5,154 nt of DNA from Dehalococcoidia bacterium (lineage in GTDB: Bacteria > Chloroflexota > Dehalococcoidia > UBA3495 > JAAXIE01). The translations under genes and the position numbers were made by a program. Below, in pieces: positions 1 to 5,154 of this stretch (within the stretch, counting starts at the first letter, position 1; each line of letters begins with the position of its first letter). The stretch lies in NCBI GenBank assembly GCA_012270525.1, contig JAAXIE010000112.1, positions 1 through 5,154 on the forward strand, given 5' to 3'. A model generated the notes under the pieces. It ran no database searches. It saw only the letters and a list, made by a program, of their open reading frames with translations, and had not been told where the DNA came from.

Positions 1-1
1 C

Positions 2-40
2 CCCACCGCCCAAGCCCACAATCCCGCGGTGCGACAGTGA
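2..40 (+). CDS. C-terminal tail of a possible upstream gene (partial)
   Basis: Frame 2 is open from the window edge and reads PTAQAHNPAVRQ before a TGA at 38-40. That stop overlaps the GTG at 37-39 in a GTGA arrangement, the same kind of tight overlap seen between the large terminase and portal genes further on. Most codons end in C or G, as in the neighbouring phage genes. Only twelve residues are visible, so no product can be assigned. The call rests on the overlap geometry and codon pattern and could be chance. Confidence 0.35.
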   Translation, partial: PTAQAHNPAVRQ

Positions 41-474
41 GCGGCAAGCAGAGCAGAAAGAGCCCTGCGGCCAACGCGGCGCGCTCCAGAAAGGAAAAAA
101 TGAGTTCCAGCTACGACAGGAGCCGCATCGAAGAGGCCAAGCGCAAGTTCATCGCAGCCCACGAGTTCGGCGCATCCGTCGCCGATGCTGCCCGCTGGGC
201 TGGCGTCCACCGCGGCACCGTCTATCGCTGGCGCGACCAGGACCCCGATTTCGCCGAGTCCTGGCGCCACGCCCGTAACAACCTCGTCGAAGGTCTGGAG
301 ATGGAAGCCTTCCAGCGCGCCATCGAGGGCAACGACCGTCTCCTCATATTCCTCCTCAAGTCCTACATGCCCGAAATCTATAACCCGTCCAAGTCCGACA
401 AGTCGGGCAAGCCCGGCACGGCCCAGGGCATCACCCTCAGCGAGATCGCCGAGAGGGTGCGCCAATGGCTATGA
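37..474 (+). CDS. Helix-turn-helix terminase small subunit-like protein
   Basis: Probable small terminase: the DNA-recognition subunit that binds phage DNA and delivers it to the large terminase for cutting and packaging. The 145-aa protein has a basic N-terminus (residues 1-22), then a helix-turn-helix at about residues 46-69 with the pattern ASVADAARWAGVHRGTVYRW, typical of Hin/homeodomain-like small terminases. Residues 86-115 (EGLEMEAFQRAIEGND, then LLIFLLKSYMPEIY) resemble the conserved C-terminal helices of this group. The last ten bases overlap the large terminase start, so the two are probably translationally coupled. The start is uncertain. GTG at 37 overlaps an upstream TGA but has no clear ribosome site, whereas ATG at 100 has a good one and would give 124 aa with the HTH intact. 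Other HTH regulators look similar; the assignment leans on the adjacent large terminase. Confidence 0.82.
   Translation: MSGKQSRKSPAANAARSRKEKMSSSYDRSRIEEAKRKFIAAHEFGASVADAARWAGVHRGTVYRWRDQDPDFAESWRHARNNLVEGLEMEAFQRAIEGNDRLLIFLLKSYMPEIYNPSKSDKSGKPGTAQGITLSEIAERVRQWL
88..94 (+). promoter_or_regulatory. Ribosome binding site favouring an ATG start at 100
   Basis: AGAAAGG/AAGGA lies in 88-94, five bases before ATG at 100, in an A-rich stretch. It is a much better Shine-Dalgarno match than anything before GTG 37. It is the main reason to consider a shorter 124-aa small terminase. Confidence 0.5.
451..457 (+). promoter_or_regulatory. Ribosome binding site of the large terminase
   Basis: GAGAGGG sits seven bases before ATG 465, inside the end of the small-terminase gene. 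It favours ATG 465 over the in-frame ATG at 471, which is 13 bases away, although 471 would form an exact ATGA overlap with the upstream stop. Confidence 0.55.
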
Positions 475-1862
475 ACCCCGCCGACCCCAACTCCGCCCTC
501 TTGCAACTCCCCAAGGAAGCCTTCGTACTCGAGGTCTTCCGTCGTTACCCCGTCCAGTTTGCCCGCGAGTTCCTCGGCGTCGACCTCTGGAGCAAGCAGG
601 AAGAGGTCCTCTGCGCCCTGCGCGATCACCGTCGCGTCGCCGTCAAGGCTGGCAACGGCCTGGGCAAGGGGTTCACCGCTGCCGTCGCTGTCCTCTGGTT
701 CCTCTGTTCCCACCAACCCGCCACCGTCCTCACCACTGCCCCCACCGCCCGCCAGGTGCGCCACGTGCTCTGGCGCGAGTTGCGCCGGCTCTACCGCGCC
801 TCCGCCTGCCCCGTCGGTGGCAGGATCCTCGACACCCGCCTCGAACTCGCCTCGGACCGTTTCGCCCTCGGCCTCTCCACCGACGACGTCGACCAGTTCC
901 AGGGCTTTCACTCCCCCAACATGTTCATCGTCGTCGATGAGGCCGAGGGCGTGGAAGAGACCATCTACGAGGCCATCGATGCCGTCATGACCGCGGATAC
1001 CAGCAGGCTGCTGCTCATCGGCAACCCCACCAGCATGACCGGTACCTTCCGCCGTGCCTTTCACGAAGACCGGCTCCTCTACCACAACATCACCATCTCT
1101 GCCCTCGATTCCCCCAACGTCCGGGAGCAGCGCATCGTCGTGCCCGGCCTCACCACCCACGAGTGGGTCGCCGAGCGAGTGCTCGTCTGGGGCCAGGATA
1201 GCCCCATGTATCGCGCCCGCGTCCTCGGCGACTTCTCCGACCGCGACGAGAACACCCTCATCAGTCTCACCCGCATCGAGGAAGCCATCGCCCGCCGTTC
1301 CGCTGGCCCACTGCCCAACCCCACCCACGGCACCCCCGCCATCCTCTCTGTCGATGTCGCCCGTTTCGGCTCCGATCAGAGCGTGCTGCTGCTGGCCAAC
1401 CCCACAGCCGTTCTCCGGTTGGAAGCCCATCACGGGTTGGACACCATGCAGTTGGCAGGGCGGGTCGTCGACGCGCATCGCCGTTGGTCTCCCCACAGGA
1501 TCGTCGTGGACGAAGTCGGCGTGGGAGCAGGCGTGGTCGACCGCCTCAAGGAGATCGACCTCCCAGTCACCGGCATCAACGTGGGCCGCCCCGCACGCCA
1601 ACGCGCCCTCTTCGCCAACCTGCGGGCCGAGGGCTACTGGCGTCTCCACGAACTCTTCGCCCAGGCCCAGATCACCATTCCCGACGACGCCGAGTTGGCT
1701 GGCCAACTCTCGTCCTTGCGCTACCTGTACAACAGTCGTGGCCAACTCATCATCGAGAGCAAGGACGACGCCCGTGCCAGGGGTATCCCCTCGCCCGACA
1801 AGGCCGACGCCATGATGCTCGCCTTCCTTGGACACAATCCTACCGTGAGGTTACGAACATGA
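465..1862 (+). CDS. terL: Phage terminase large subunit (ATPase and nuclease)
   Basis: Motor of phage DNA packaging: it hydrolyses ATP to pump DNA through the portal into the prohead and cuts the concatemer. The 465-aa length is normal for the family. The ATPase half shows KQEEV (45-49), a P-loop-like AGNGLGKG at 62-69, Walker B FIVVDEAEGV at 154-163 (D158, E159) and the coupling motif LLLIGNPTSMTGTF at 182-195. The RuvC/RNase H-like nuclease half shows ILSVDVARFGSD (D297, D304), RIVVDEVGVG (D349, E350) and SPDKADAMMLAF (D445, D448), the expected acidic clusters. The P-loop is odd: the residue after the lysine is Gly69, where Ser or Thr is usual. ATG 465 has a good ribosome site; the gene overlaps the small terminase by ten bases and its TGA overlaps the portal ATG (ATGA). 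A long - strand open frame opposite it is a GC-bias shadow. Confidence 0.95.
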   Translation: MAMNPADPNSALLQLPKEAFVLEVFRRYPVQFAREFLGVDLWSKQEEVLCALRDHRRVAVKAGNGLGKGFTAAVAVLWFLCSHQPATVLTTAPTARQVRHVLWRELRRLYRASACPVGGRILDTRLELASDRFALGLSTDDVDQFQGFHSPNMFIVVDEAEGVEETIYEAIDAVMTADTSRLLLIGNPTSMTGTFRRAFHEDRLLYHNITISALDSPNVREQRIVVPGLTTHEWVAERVLVWGQDSPMYRARVLGDFSDRDENTLISLTRIEEAIARRSAGPLPNPTHGTPAILSVDVARFGSDQSVLLLANPTAVLRLEAHHGLDTMQLAGRVVDAHRRWSPHRIVVDEVGVGAGVVDRLKEIDLPVTGINVGRPARQRALFANLRAEGYWRLHELFAQAQITIPDDAELAGQLSSLRYLYNSRGQLIIESKDDARARGIPSPDKADAMMLAFLGHNPTVRLRT

Positions 1863-3253
1863 AAGCTCAACAACATCACAGCCACGCCCCTCATACGAGA
1901 GAGACCAGCCCCACGAGTGCTCTTGCACCCTTCAGGGCAAAGGTCGGCATGGCGATGGACCTCATCGCCTCTCGCCTCGTCCGGCCCCCCAGTCCCCTTG
2001 CCCTCGCCCGCAAGGCCGGAACGCCCATGGCTCCCCCACCCTCTCCCAATGACATCGTGCAACGCGCCAACCGCGCCGTGGCTACCGACTACGACCGCCT
2101 CCACGAGGCCCACGGCGCAGGCGGCGACTGGGCCAAGCCAGCCTACGGCGACTACTATGCCGTCTCCGTATCCGTCTATTCCGCCATCAAATTGCGTGCC
2201 GACGCCATGGCCCGCGCTCCCCTGGTCGTATTGCGACCCTCCCCCGACACCACCCCTGGAATCAACCCAGGTGCGGGCAGTGCTCGGGTGCCGGTCGGGC
2301 CGGACCACCCCGCTCAACGCCTCCTCGACCGCGTCAATCAGTGGCACACCCGTGGCGACCTGTGGCGCGCCACCGAAATCAACCTCTGCCTCTGGGGCTC
2401 CTCATTCTGGGCCTTGGAACCCGACGATGCAGGACGGCCCGAAATCTGGCCTCTCCGCAGCGACCGGATGCGCGTCCTGCCCGACAGGCGCCGACACATC
2501 AGCGGGTTCGTCTACATGGGAGTCAACGGCCCCGTGGCCTACACCCCGGCAGAAATCATATGGATGCGCTACTTCAACCCGCTGGAACCCTACGCCGGCC
2601 TCTCCCCTCTGGCTCCCGTCCGCCTCTCGGTGGATGCCGGGCTGGACGCCCTGCGGTTCAACCGCAGCTTCTTCAGGAACTCAGCCCAGCCCGACGTGGT
2701 CTTCACCACCGAGGAGACCATGACCGATGCCGAGGTCGAGGACTTCTACCACCGTTGGGAAGAACGCTACCAGGGGCCCGCCAAGGCCCACCGCCCCGCC
2801 ATCGCTTCCTTCATCAAGGACATCAAGACCCTCGGATTCACCCACCGCGAGATGGAGTTCCTCCAGGGTCTGCGCTGGAGCCTTGAAGAAGTCAGCCGCA
2901 CCTATGGCGTCCCTCTGCCCCTGCTCTCCGACTACCAGCAAGCCACCTTCGCGAACATCACCACCGCCGAGAAGCTGTTCTGGCGCAACACCATCGTCCC
3001 CGAAATGCGCTTCCTCGAAGAGCACCTGAACAGCGAACTCCTGCCCCGCCTCGGCTACTCCGGCCTAACCGCCGAGTTCGACCTATCGGCCATCGAGGCC
3101 ATGAACGAAGACGAGACCGAACGCGTCGACCGCGAGACCAGGCTCCTCGACCGTGGCGTCCTCACAATCAACGAAGTCCGCCGTACCCGCAACCTCCCAG
3201 AAGTCCCGTGGGGCAACGCCCCCTACCCCCGGCCAACACCACCACCTCCCTGA
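1859..3253 (+). CDS. HK97-type phage portal protein
   Basis: Portal: a ring at one capsid vertex through which the terminase motor drives DNA and to which the tail connector attaches. The 464-aa protein begins at ATG 1859, which overlaps the terminase TGA (ATGA) and has GAGG at 1847-1850, eight bases upstream. The open frame continues back to 1484 inside terminase, but that part is shadow. Residues 1-65 are variable and Pro-rich. Family-like blocks are VYSAIKLRADAMARAPLVVL (106-125), WRATEINLCLWGSSFW (169-184), AEIIWMRYFNP...GLSPLAP (231-253), the basic/aromatic stretch RFNRSFFRNSAQPDVVF (266-282), FLQGLRWSLEEVSRTYGVPLPLL (334-356) and the C-terminal RGVLTINEVRRTRNLPEVP (432-450), which matches the usual end of phage portals. 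The protein ends in PRPTPPPP. No protease or capsid gene follows, which is unusual. Confidence 0.93.
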   Translation: MKAQQHHSHAPHTRETSPTSALAPFRAKVGMAMDLIASRLVRPPSPLALARKAGTPMAPPPSPNDIVQRANRAVATDYDRLHEAHGAGGDWAKPAYGDYYAVSVSVYSAIKLRADAMARAPLVVLRPSPDTTPGINPGAGSARVPVGPDHPAQRLLDRVNQWHTRGDLWRATEINLCLWGSSFWALEPDDAGRPEIWPLRSDRMRVLPDRRRHISGFVYMGVNGPVAYTPAEIIWMRYFNPLEPYAGLSPLAPVRLSVDAGLDALRFNRSFFRNSAQPDVVFTTEETMTDAEVEDFYHRWEERYQGPAKAHRPAIASFIKDIKTLGFTHREMEFLQGLRWSLEEVSRTYGVPLPLLSDYQQATFANITTAEKLFWRNTIVPEMRFLEEHLNSELLPRLGYSGLTAEFDLSAIEAMNEDETERVDRETRLLDRGVLTINEVRRTRNLPEVPWGNAPYPRPTPPPP

Positions 3254-3262
3254 TGGCCAATC

Positions 3263-3277
3263 CCCCGCATACCGGGG
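3263..3277. repeat. Short inverted repeat after the portal gene
   Basis: CCCCG, a five-base loop CATAC, then CGGGG, ten bases after the portal stop. It is the first of three GC-rich dyads in the convergent junction. There is no T tract, so it is at most a weak terminator element on the + strand. Confidence 0.4.
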
Positions 3278-3295
3278 AAGGAAATGACGCAAAGA

Positions 3296-3309
3296 CCCCC
3301 AATTGGGGG
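3296..3309. repeat. Perfect 14-bp palindrome
   Basis: CCCCCAATTGGGGG is a perfect palindrome between the portal stop and the end of the convergent small gene. With no separate loop it fits a protein-binding dyad at least as well as an RNA hairpin. Function unknown. Confidence 0.45.
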
Positions 3310-3316
3310 CAGGTCA

Positions 3317-3341
3317 GGAGGGGTAGCGGAGCTACCCCTCC
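3317..3341. terminator. Strong hairpin between convergent genes, possible bidirectional terminator
   Basis: GGAGGGGTAGC, a three-base loop GGA, then GCTACCCCTCC form a perfect 11-bp stem. The stop codon of the - strand 61-aa gene (3332-3334) lies inside the right arm. The position, between the portal (+) and the small gene (-), is where a shared terminator is expected. Neither side has a T run, so it is not a classical intrinsic terminator; it may act as a U-less hairpin, as an RNA 3'-end stabiliser, or with Rho. Confidence 0.55.
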
Positions 3342-3517
3342 CGGTGCTTCTCAACGACGGTCACTACCCGTGGATCGATCTCCTTCAGTGGCACGTTCGC
3401 ATCGGAGTAGGCCACGGCCAGGTGCGCATCGCGGACGAGAAGCTCCCAGTCGGGCTCCATGCCATAGTCCCTCTTCAATTCATCGAAGAGCCCTTCAATC
3501 TGGTCCTTGCTGAACAA
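3332..3517 (-). CDS. Small hypothetical protein, 61 aa, TTG start
   Basis: I do not recognise this protein. It starts MFSKDQIEGLFDELKRDYGM and is acidic in its first half, with a helical pattern at residues 4-18, then ELLVRDAHLAVAYSDANVPL and a Val-rich, charged end. There is no signal peptide, membrane segment or Cys cluster. The start is TTG 3517, supported by a strong GAAGGAG site seven bases upstream, which is the main evidence that this short frame is real. It lies 65 bp downstream of the 140-aa gene on the same strand, so the two may share a transcript. Its stop codon is buried in an 11-bp hairpin, suggesting that this is the end of the - strand unit. The + strand frames opposite it look like shadows. 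Confidence 0.6.
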   Translation of the reverse strand: MFSKDQIEGLFDELKRDYGMEPDWELLVRDAHLAVAYSDANVPLKEIDPRVVTVVEKHREG

Positions 3518-3524
3518 CGTACCG

Positions 3525-3531
3525 CTCCTTC
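3525..3531 (-). promoter_or_regulatory. Ribosome binding site of the 61-aa gene
   Basis: On the - strand GAAGGAG is followed by seven bases (CGGTACG) and TTG 3517. It is one of the best Shine-Dalgarno matches in the window and decides the non-ATG start. Confidence 0.6.
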
Positions 3532-3582
3532 ATCAATGGTTAGACGGGTAGCCCGACAGTCAGACCCTCTGCCCCAAAGCAA

Positions 3583-4005
3583 CTACCCGTTCTGTCGTTC
3601 CCGGTGCACGTACGTGATCCCCTCCCAGCCCACATACCGGTCCCGCAGCCTCTCGAACGTCTGCAGCCTCTCCGGCTGGAACTCGGTGCGCTCCTCATTG
3701 TCATCCAGGTAGGGGTTGGGAAAGTACAGGCGCATCACCGTCTGCTCCTCCGCATCCGAGAACCGCACGTAGTAGAGAAAGGGGACGAACCCGTGGTCCT
3801 CCGCCTCCACAAACTGGACGGCCGTGACCCGCGACATGTTCATATGCACATGCCAGGCATCACCCCAGAAGGTCACGTACGAGTCGCTGAACTCCGGTGC
3901 TTTGGTGGCATCCAGGTGCATCTCGCCCACGGCCCCCCGGTCCCCCAGCACAATCAGCATCTGGTCGATACTGGTCAGGTCCCTTATCAACGGCCCCAAG
4001 TCCAT
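3583..4005 (-). CDS. Hypothetical protein, 140 aa, WHVHMN motif
   Basis: Function not recognised with confidence. I chose ATG 4005 (MDLGPLIRDL) rather than the longer frame from 4104, because AAGGGG lies six bases upstream (4012-4017) and the extra 33 residues would run through a promoter-like region and into the terminator of the next gene. It looks like a soluble alpha/beta protein: a helical start (1-20), then alternating hydrophobic strands in SDSYVTFWGDAWHVHMNMSRVTAVQFVE (40-67) and VPFLYYVRFSDAEEQTVMRLYFPNPYLDD (74-102), and a charged helical end with LQTFERLRDRYVGWEGITYV (114-133). The WHVH...VQFVE...MRLYF layout faintly recalls the HemS/ChuX/HutX heme-utilisation fold; this is inference from memory of the fold pattern. 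It has no signal peptide. It probably leads a two-gene unit with the 61-aa gene downstream. Confidence 0.7.
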   Translation of the reverse strand: MDLGPLIRDLTSIDQMLIVLGDRGAVGEMHLDATKAPEFSDSYVTFWGDAWHVHMNMSRVTAVQFVEAEDHGFVPFLYYVRFSDAEEQTVMRLYFPNPYLDDNEERTEFQPERLQTFERLRDRYVGWEGITYVHRERQNG

Positions 4006-4011
4006 AGCCGA

Positions 4012-4021
4012 CCCCTTCCCC
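4012..4021 (-). promoter_or_regulatory. Ribosome binding site of the 140-aa gene
   Basis: On the - strand GGGGAAGGGG ends six bases before ATG 4005. It supports the internal ATG over the longer upstream frame. Confidence 0.5.
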
Positions 4022-4032
4022 AAGACACCCCA

Positions 4033-4060
4033 ATCATACCCGCCGACTCTAGGCTTGCAA
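4033..4060 (-). promoter_or_regulatory. Candidate sigma70-type promoter for the - strand gene pair
   Basis: On the - strand a -35-like TTGCAA (4055-4060) and a -10-like TATGAT (4033-4038) are separated by 16 bases. The -10 differs from TATAAT at one position and the -35 from TTGACA at two. Transcription would start near 4025, giving a short leader before ATG 4005. The element lies downstream of the terminator that ends the preceding gene, as expected for a separate unit. Confidence 0.45.
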
Positions 4061-4092
4061 AGTGAACCTTGCGAAAAGCGGGAACTTCGCAA
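4055..4092. repeat. Three TTGCRAA-like half-sites, possible operator
   Basis: TTGCAAA (4055-4061), TTGCGAA (4069-4075) and the inverted TTCGCAA (4086-4092) lie close together. The last two form a perfect 7-bp dyad with a 10-bp spacer, and the first overlaps the candidate -35 box. Repeated half-sites at a promoter suggest a repressor or activator binding region. No regulator gene is identified in the window. Confidence 0.35.
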
Positions 4093-4131
4093 AAAGAGTG
4101 ACACCCGCCCTTGTGAGGTGCGGGTGTCACT
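4091..4131 (-). terminator. Rho-independent terminator of the AIPR-like gene
   Basis: Reading the - strand, AGTGACACCCGC (left arm) and GCGGGTGTCACT (right arm) form a perfect 12-bp stem with an 11-base loop, followed by C and then TTTTT (4095-4091). The stem begins 26 bases after the AIPR-like stop codon at 4158. This is a classical intrinsic terminator with clear direction, and it separates that gene from the unit downstream. Confidence 0.88.
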
Positions 4132-4157
4132 ACCAGGGTGGGACCCAAGTTGTACCG

Positions 4158-5154
4158 CTAGACGTTCTGGACCGCCCGTTCCAAGAAGGCGTTACGGGCC
4201 CTTAGGTACGCCCCGTTCCAAGCCTGAGCATCCTTACCGGTACGGTTTGGGTTGTGGAAGGTGGTAATTGACTCCCTGATTCCACTGATGAAGAGGTCTC
4301 CAGCTATACCTTCGCTGATGAGTTGCATTGGGTCCACTCCATAGCCCCAAACCCAATTGTTGTCCTGTTCGACGAGCATGGCCCGGAAAGCAGCGAGCAC
4401 GGGGTAGATGTAGGCAGTAGGGATATCGTAGTCTGTGGTTCTCCCGATGAACGGGAGTTCCTTCGGCTTCTTGACGACGCTTATCCCTGTCCACCCCCCA
4501 AACTTCCCATGGGTCTTCTCGTTGTAGTGTCTGGGCATCCAGTACTGGATCTCGTCCCACATCCTAAGGGCGTCGTTGGCGATCCCGTAGAGCTTCTCGT
4601 AGCCGGTCTTGTGCTCCTTGAACCTCTTCAGACACGCTTCCTTGCTGGAGTACGCTATAATGGGGTGAGAATCGCTACCGTAGCTACCTGCGTCTAACGC
4701 CGTCAGGATGCCTATGACCTCCCGGACGTCGAAGACTCCGTCCTCGTTTTCCTTCCAACTAATCAGTTGAGACTTGGCACCAAGGACCGCCTTAAGATCC
4801 GCGAATGAGCCCTCGAGATTTAGCAGGCTCTTTGACGCCACTTGCTTTGACGTATTGCGAGCGTCTACAACGGCCGCGATCTCGTCCTCGTCCAAACCCG
4901 TGAGAATCTCTATGTTGCAGTACGCCGGTTGCTCCTGATGCTGTGGATCGTCAGATTCCTGTTGGCCTCGGATATCCAGGATCGCCTTGAGAGTATGGCC
5001 CCCATCCAACACACCGTGGTAGTTGCGGTCGTTGAAGTTCAAGGTGAGGCGGTTGGTCTTGTTATCCCATTGGACACCGGCGGCGACGACAGTCAGACCT
5101 CGGTTGTACTCTGCGAACCTATCCGGCCGATCTGTGAGAGTAGCCCTTATGGCC
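4158..5154 (-). CDS. AIPR-like (abortive infection phage resistance family) protein, N-terminus outside window
   Basis: The frame stays open to the right edge, so the N-terminus is missing; 331 residues are visible. An apparent TTG start at 5042 is internal, since the upstream frame has no stop and carries conserved-looking sequence. Counting from the first full visible codon, FAEYNRGLTVVAAGVQWD (13-30) and HGVLDGGHTLKAI (46-58) match the AIPR core pattern of an N-(N/R)-G-(I/L)-T segment followed by (V/L)-x-G-G/Q-x-T. A block with EILTGLDEDEIAAVVDARNTSKQV (82-105) matches the next conserved part. The C-terminal half is aromatic-rich and I see no known catalytic motif in it. AIPR proteins were named for abortive infection phage resistance and often occur in defence contexts; their biochemical activity is not something I can infer here. 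Codon third positions are more mixed than in the phage genes, hinting at a different origin. A strong terminator follows. Confidence 0.8.
   Translation of the reverse strand, partial: AIRATLTDRPDRFAEYNRGLTVVAAGVQWDNKTNRLTLNFNDRNYHGVLDGGHTLKAILDIRGQQESDDPQHQEQPAYCNIEILTGLDEDEIAAVVDARNTSKQVASKSLLNLEGSFADLKAVLGAKSQLISWKENEDGVFDVREVIGILTALDAGSYGSDSHPIIAYSSKEACLKRFKEHKTGYEKLYGIANDALRMWDEIQYWMPRHYNEKTHGKFGGWTGISVVKKPKELPFIGRTTDYDIPTAYIYPVLAAFRAMLVEQDNNWVWGYGVDPMQLISEGIAGDLFISGIRESITTFHNPNRTGKDAQAWNGAYLRARNAFLERAVQNV

Noticed and set aside
185..940. Overlapping + strand frame rich in Pro, Arg and Ser
   Set aside because: Out-of-frame shadow of the terminase genes with a composition typical of GC-rich noise.
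378..1835. Long - strand open frame of 485 codons opposite the large terminase
   Set aside because: It is antisense to a gene with all terminase motifs. The protein is Gly/Val/Glu-rich and low in complexity, as expected from reading C-ended codons on the reverse strand.
1484..1858. N-terminal extension of the portal frame into terminase
   Set aside because: The extension is Arg/Pro-rich noise overlapping conserved nuclease sequence. ATG 1859 has a ribosome site and an ATGA overlap.
3284..3712. + strand 142-aa frame after the portal, preceded by GGGGAAGGAA
   Set aside because: The purine run is attractive, but the product resembles no head protein and most of it is antisense to the 61-aa and 140-aa genes. 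Its codon pattern looks like a shadow.
4006..4104. Longer 173-aa start for the 140-aa gene
   Set aside because: The extra 33 codons run through the candidate promoter and into the terminator of the AIPR-like gene, while ATG 4005 has a good ribosome site.
3604..4697. + strand frames opposite the - strand genes (3604-4065, 3824-4267, 4323-4697)
   Set aside because: Antisense shadows without ribosome sites that convince, crossing the terminator and promoter region or the AIPR-like coding sequence.
4158..5042. TTG 5042 as the true start of the AIPR-like gene
   Set aside because: The frame is open upstream to the window edge and includes the conserved NRGLTVV segment, so the gene continues beyond the window.
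1..5154. tRNA, CRISPR array, insertion sequence or phage att site
   Set aside because: I saw no cloverleaf, regularly spaced repeats, transposase motif with terminal repeats, or paired direct repeats of att type.

Overview
The window is a GC-rich bacterial or phage DNA segment with two parts. Bases 1-3253 (+ strand) carry a tailed-phage DNA-packaging cassette: a helix-turn-helix small-terminase-like protein, the large terminase (ATPase plus RuvC-like nuclease) and an HK97-type portal protein. The three genes are joined by short overlaps (10 nt, then ATGA), and a possible upstream gene ends in a GTGA overlap at 37-40. This is the usual head end of a late phage operon. Codon third positions are strongly C-biased, which fits a high-GC host. 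I cannot name the taxon from sequence alone.

Directly after the portal the pattern changes. A junction of about 80 bp (3254-3331) holds three short inverted repeats, and everything beyond it is on the - strand, convergent with the packaging genes. Reading from the right edge, the - strand encodes an AIPR-like (abortive-infection phage-resistance family) protein whose N-terminus lies outside the window (4158-5154). It ends in a clear Rho-independent terminator (4091-4131). Next come a promoter-like element with repeated TTGCRAA half-sites (4033-4092), a 140-aa protein of uncertain function (3583-4005) and a 61-aa TTG-started small protein with a strong Shine-Dalgarno site (3332-3517).

The usual downstream partners of a portal gene (prohead protease, major capsid protein, head-tail connectors) are absent where they would be expected. 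The arrangement suggests a prophage remnant, a satellite or domesticated element, or a phage whose packaging module borders an accessory/defence cargo region. The most interesting points are the AIPR-like gene next to a packaging cassette, the large terminase P-loop with Gly replacing the usual Ser/Thr after the lysine, and the compact control region between the two - strand units.
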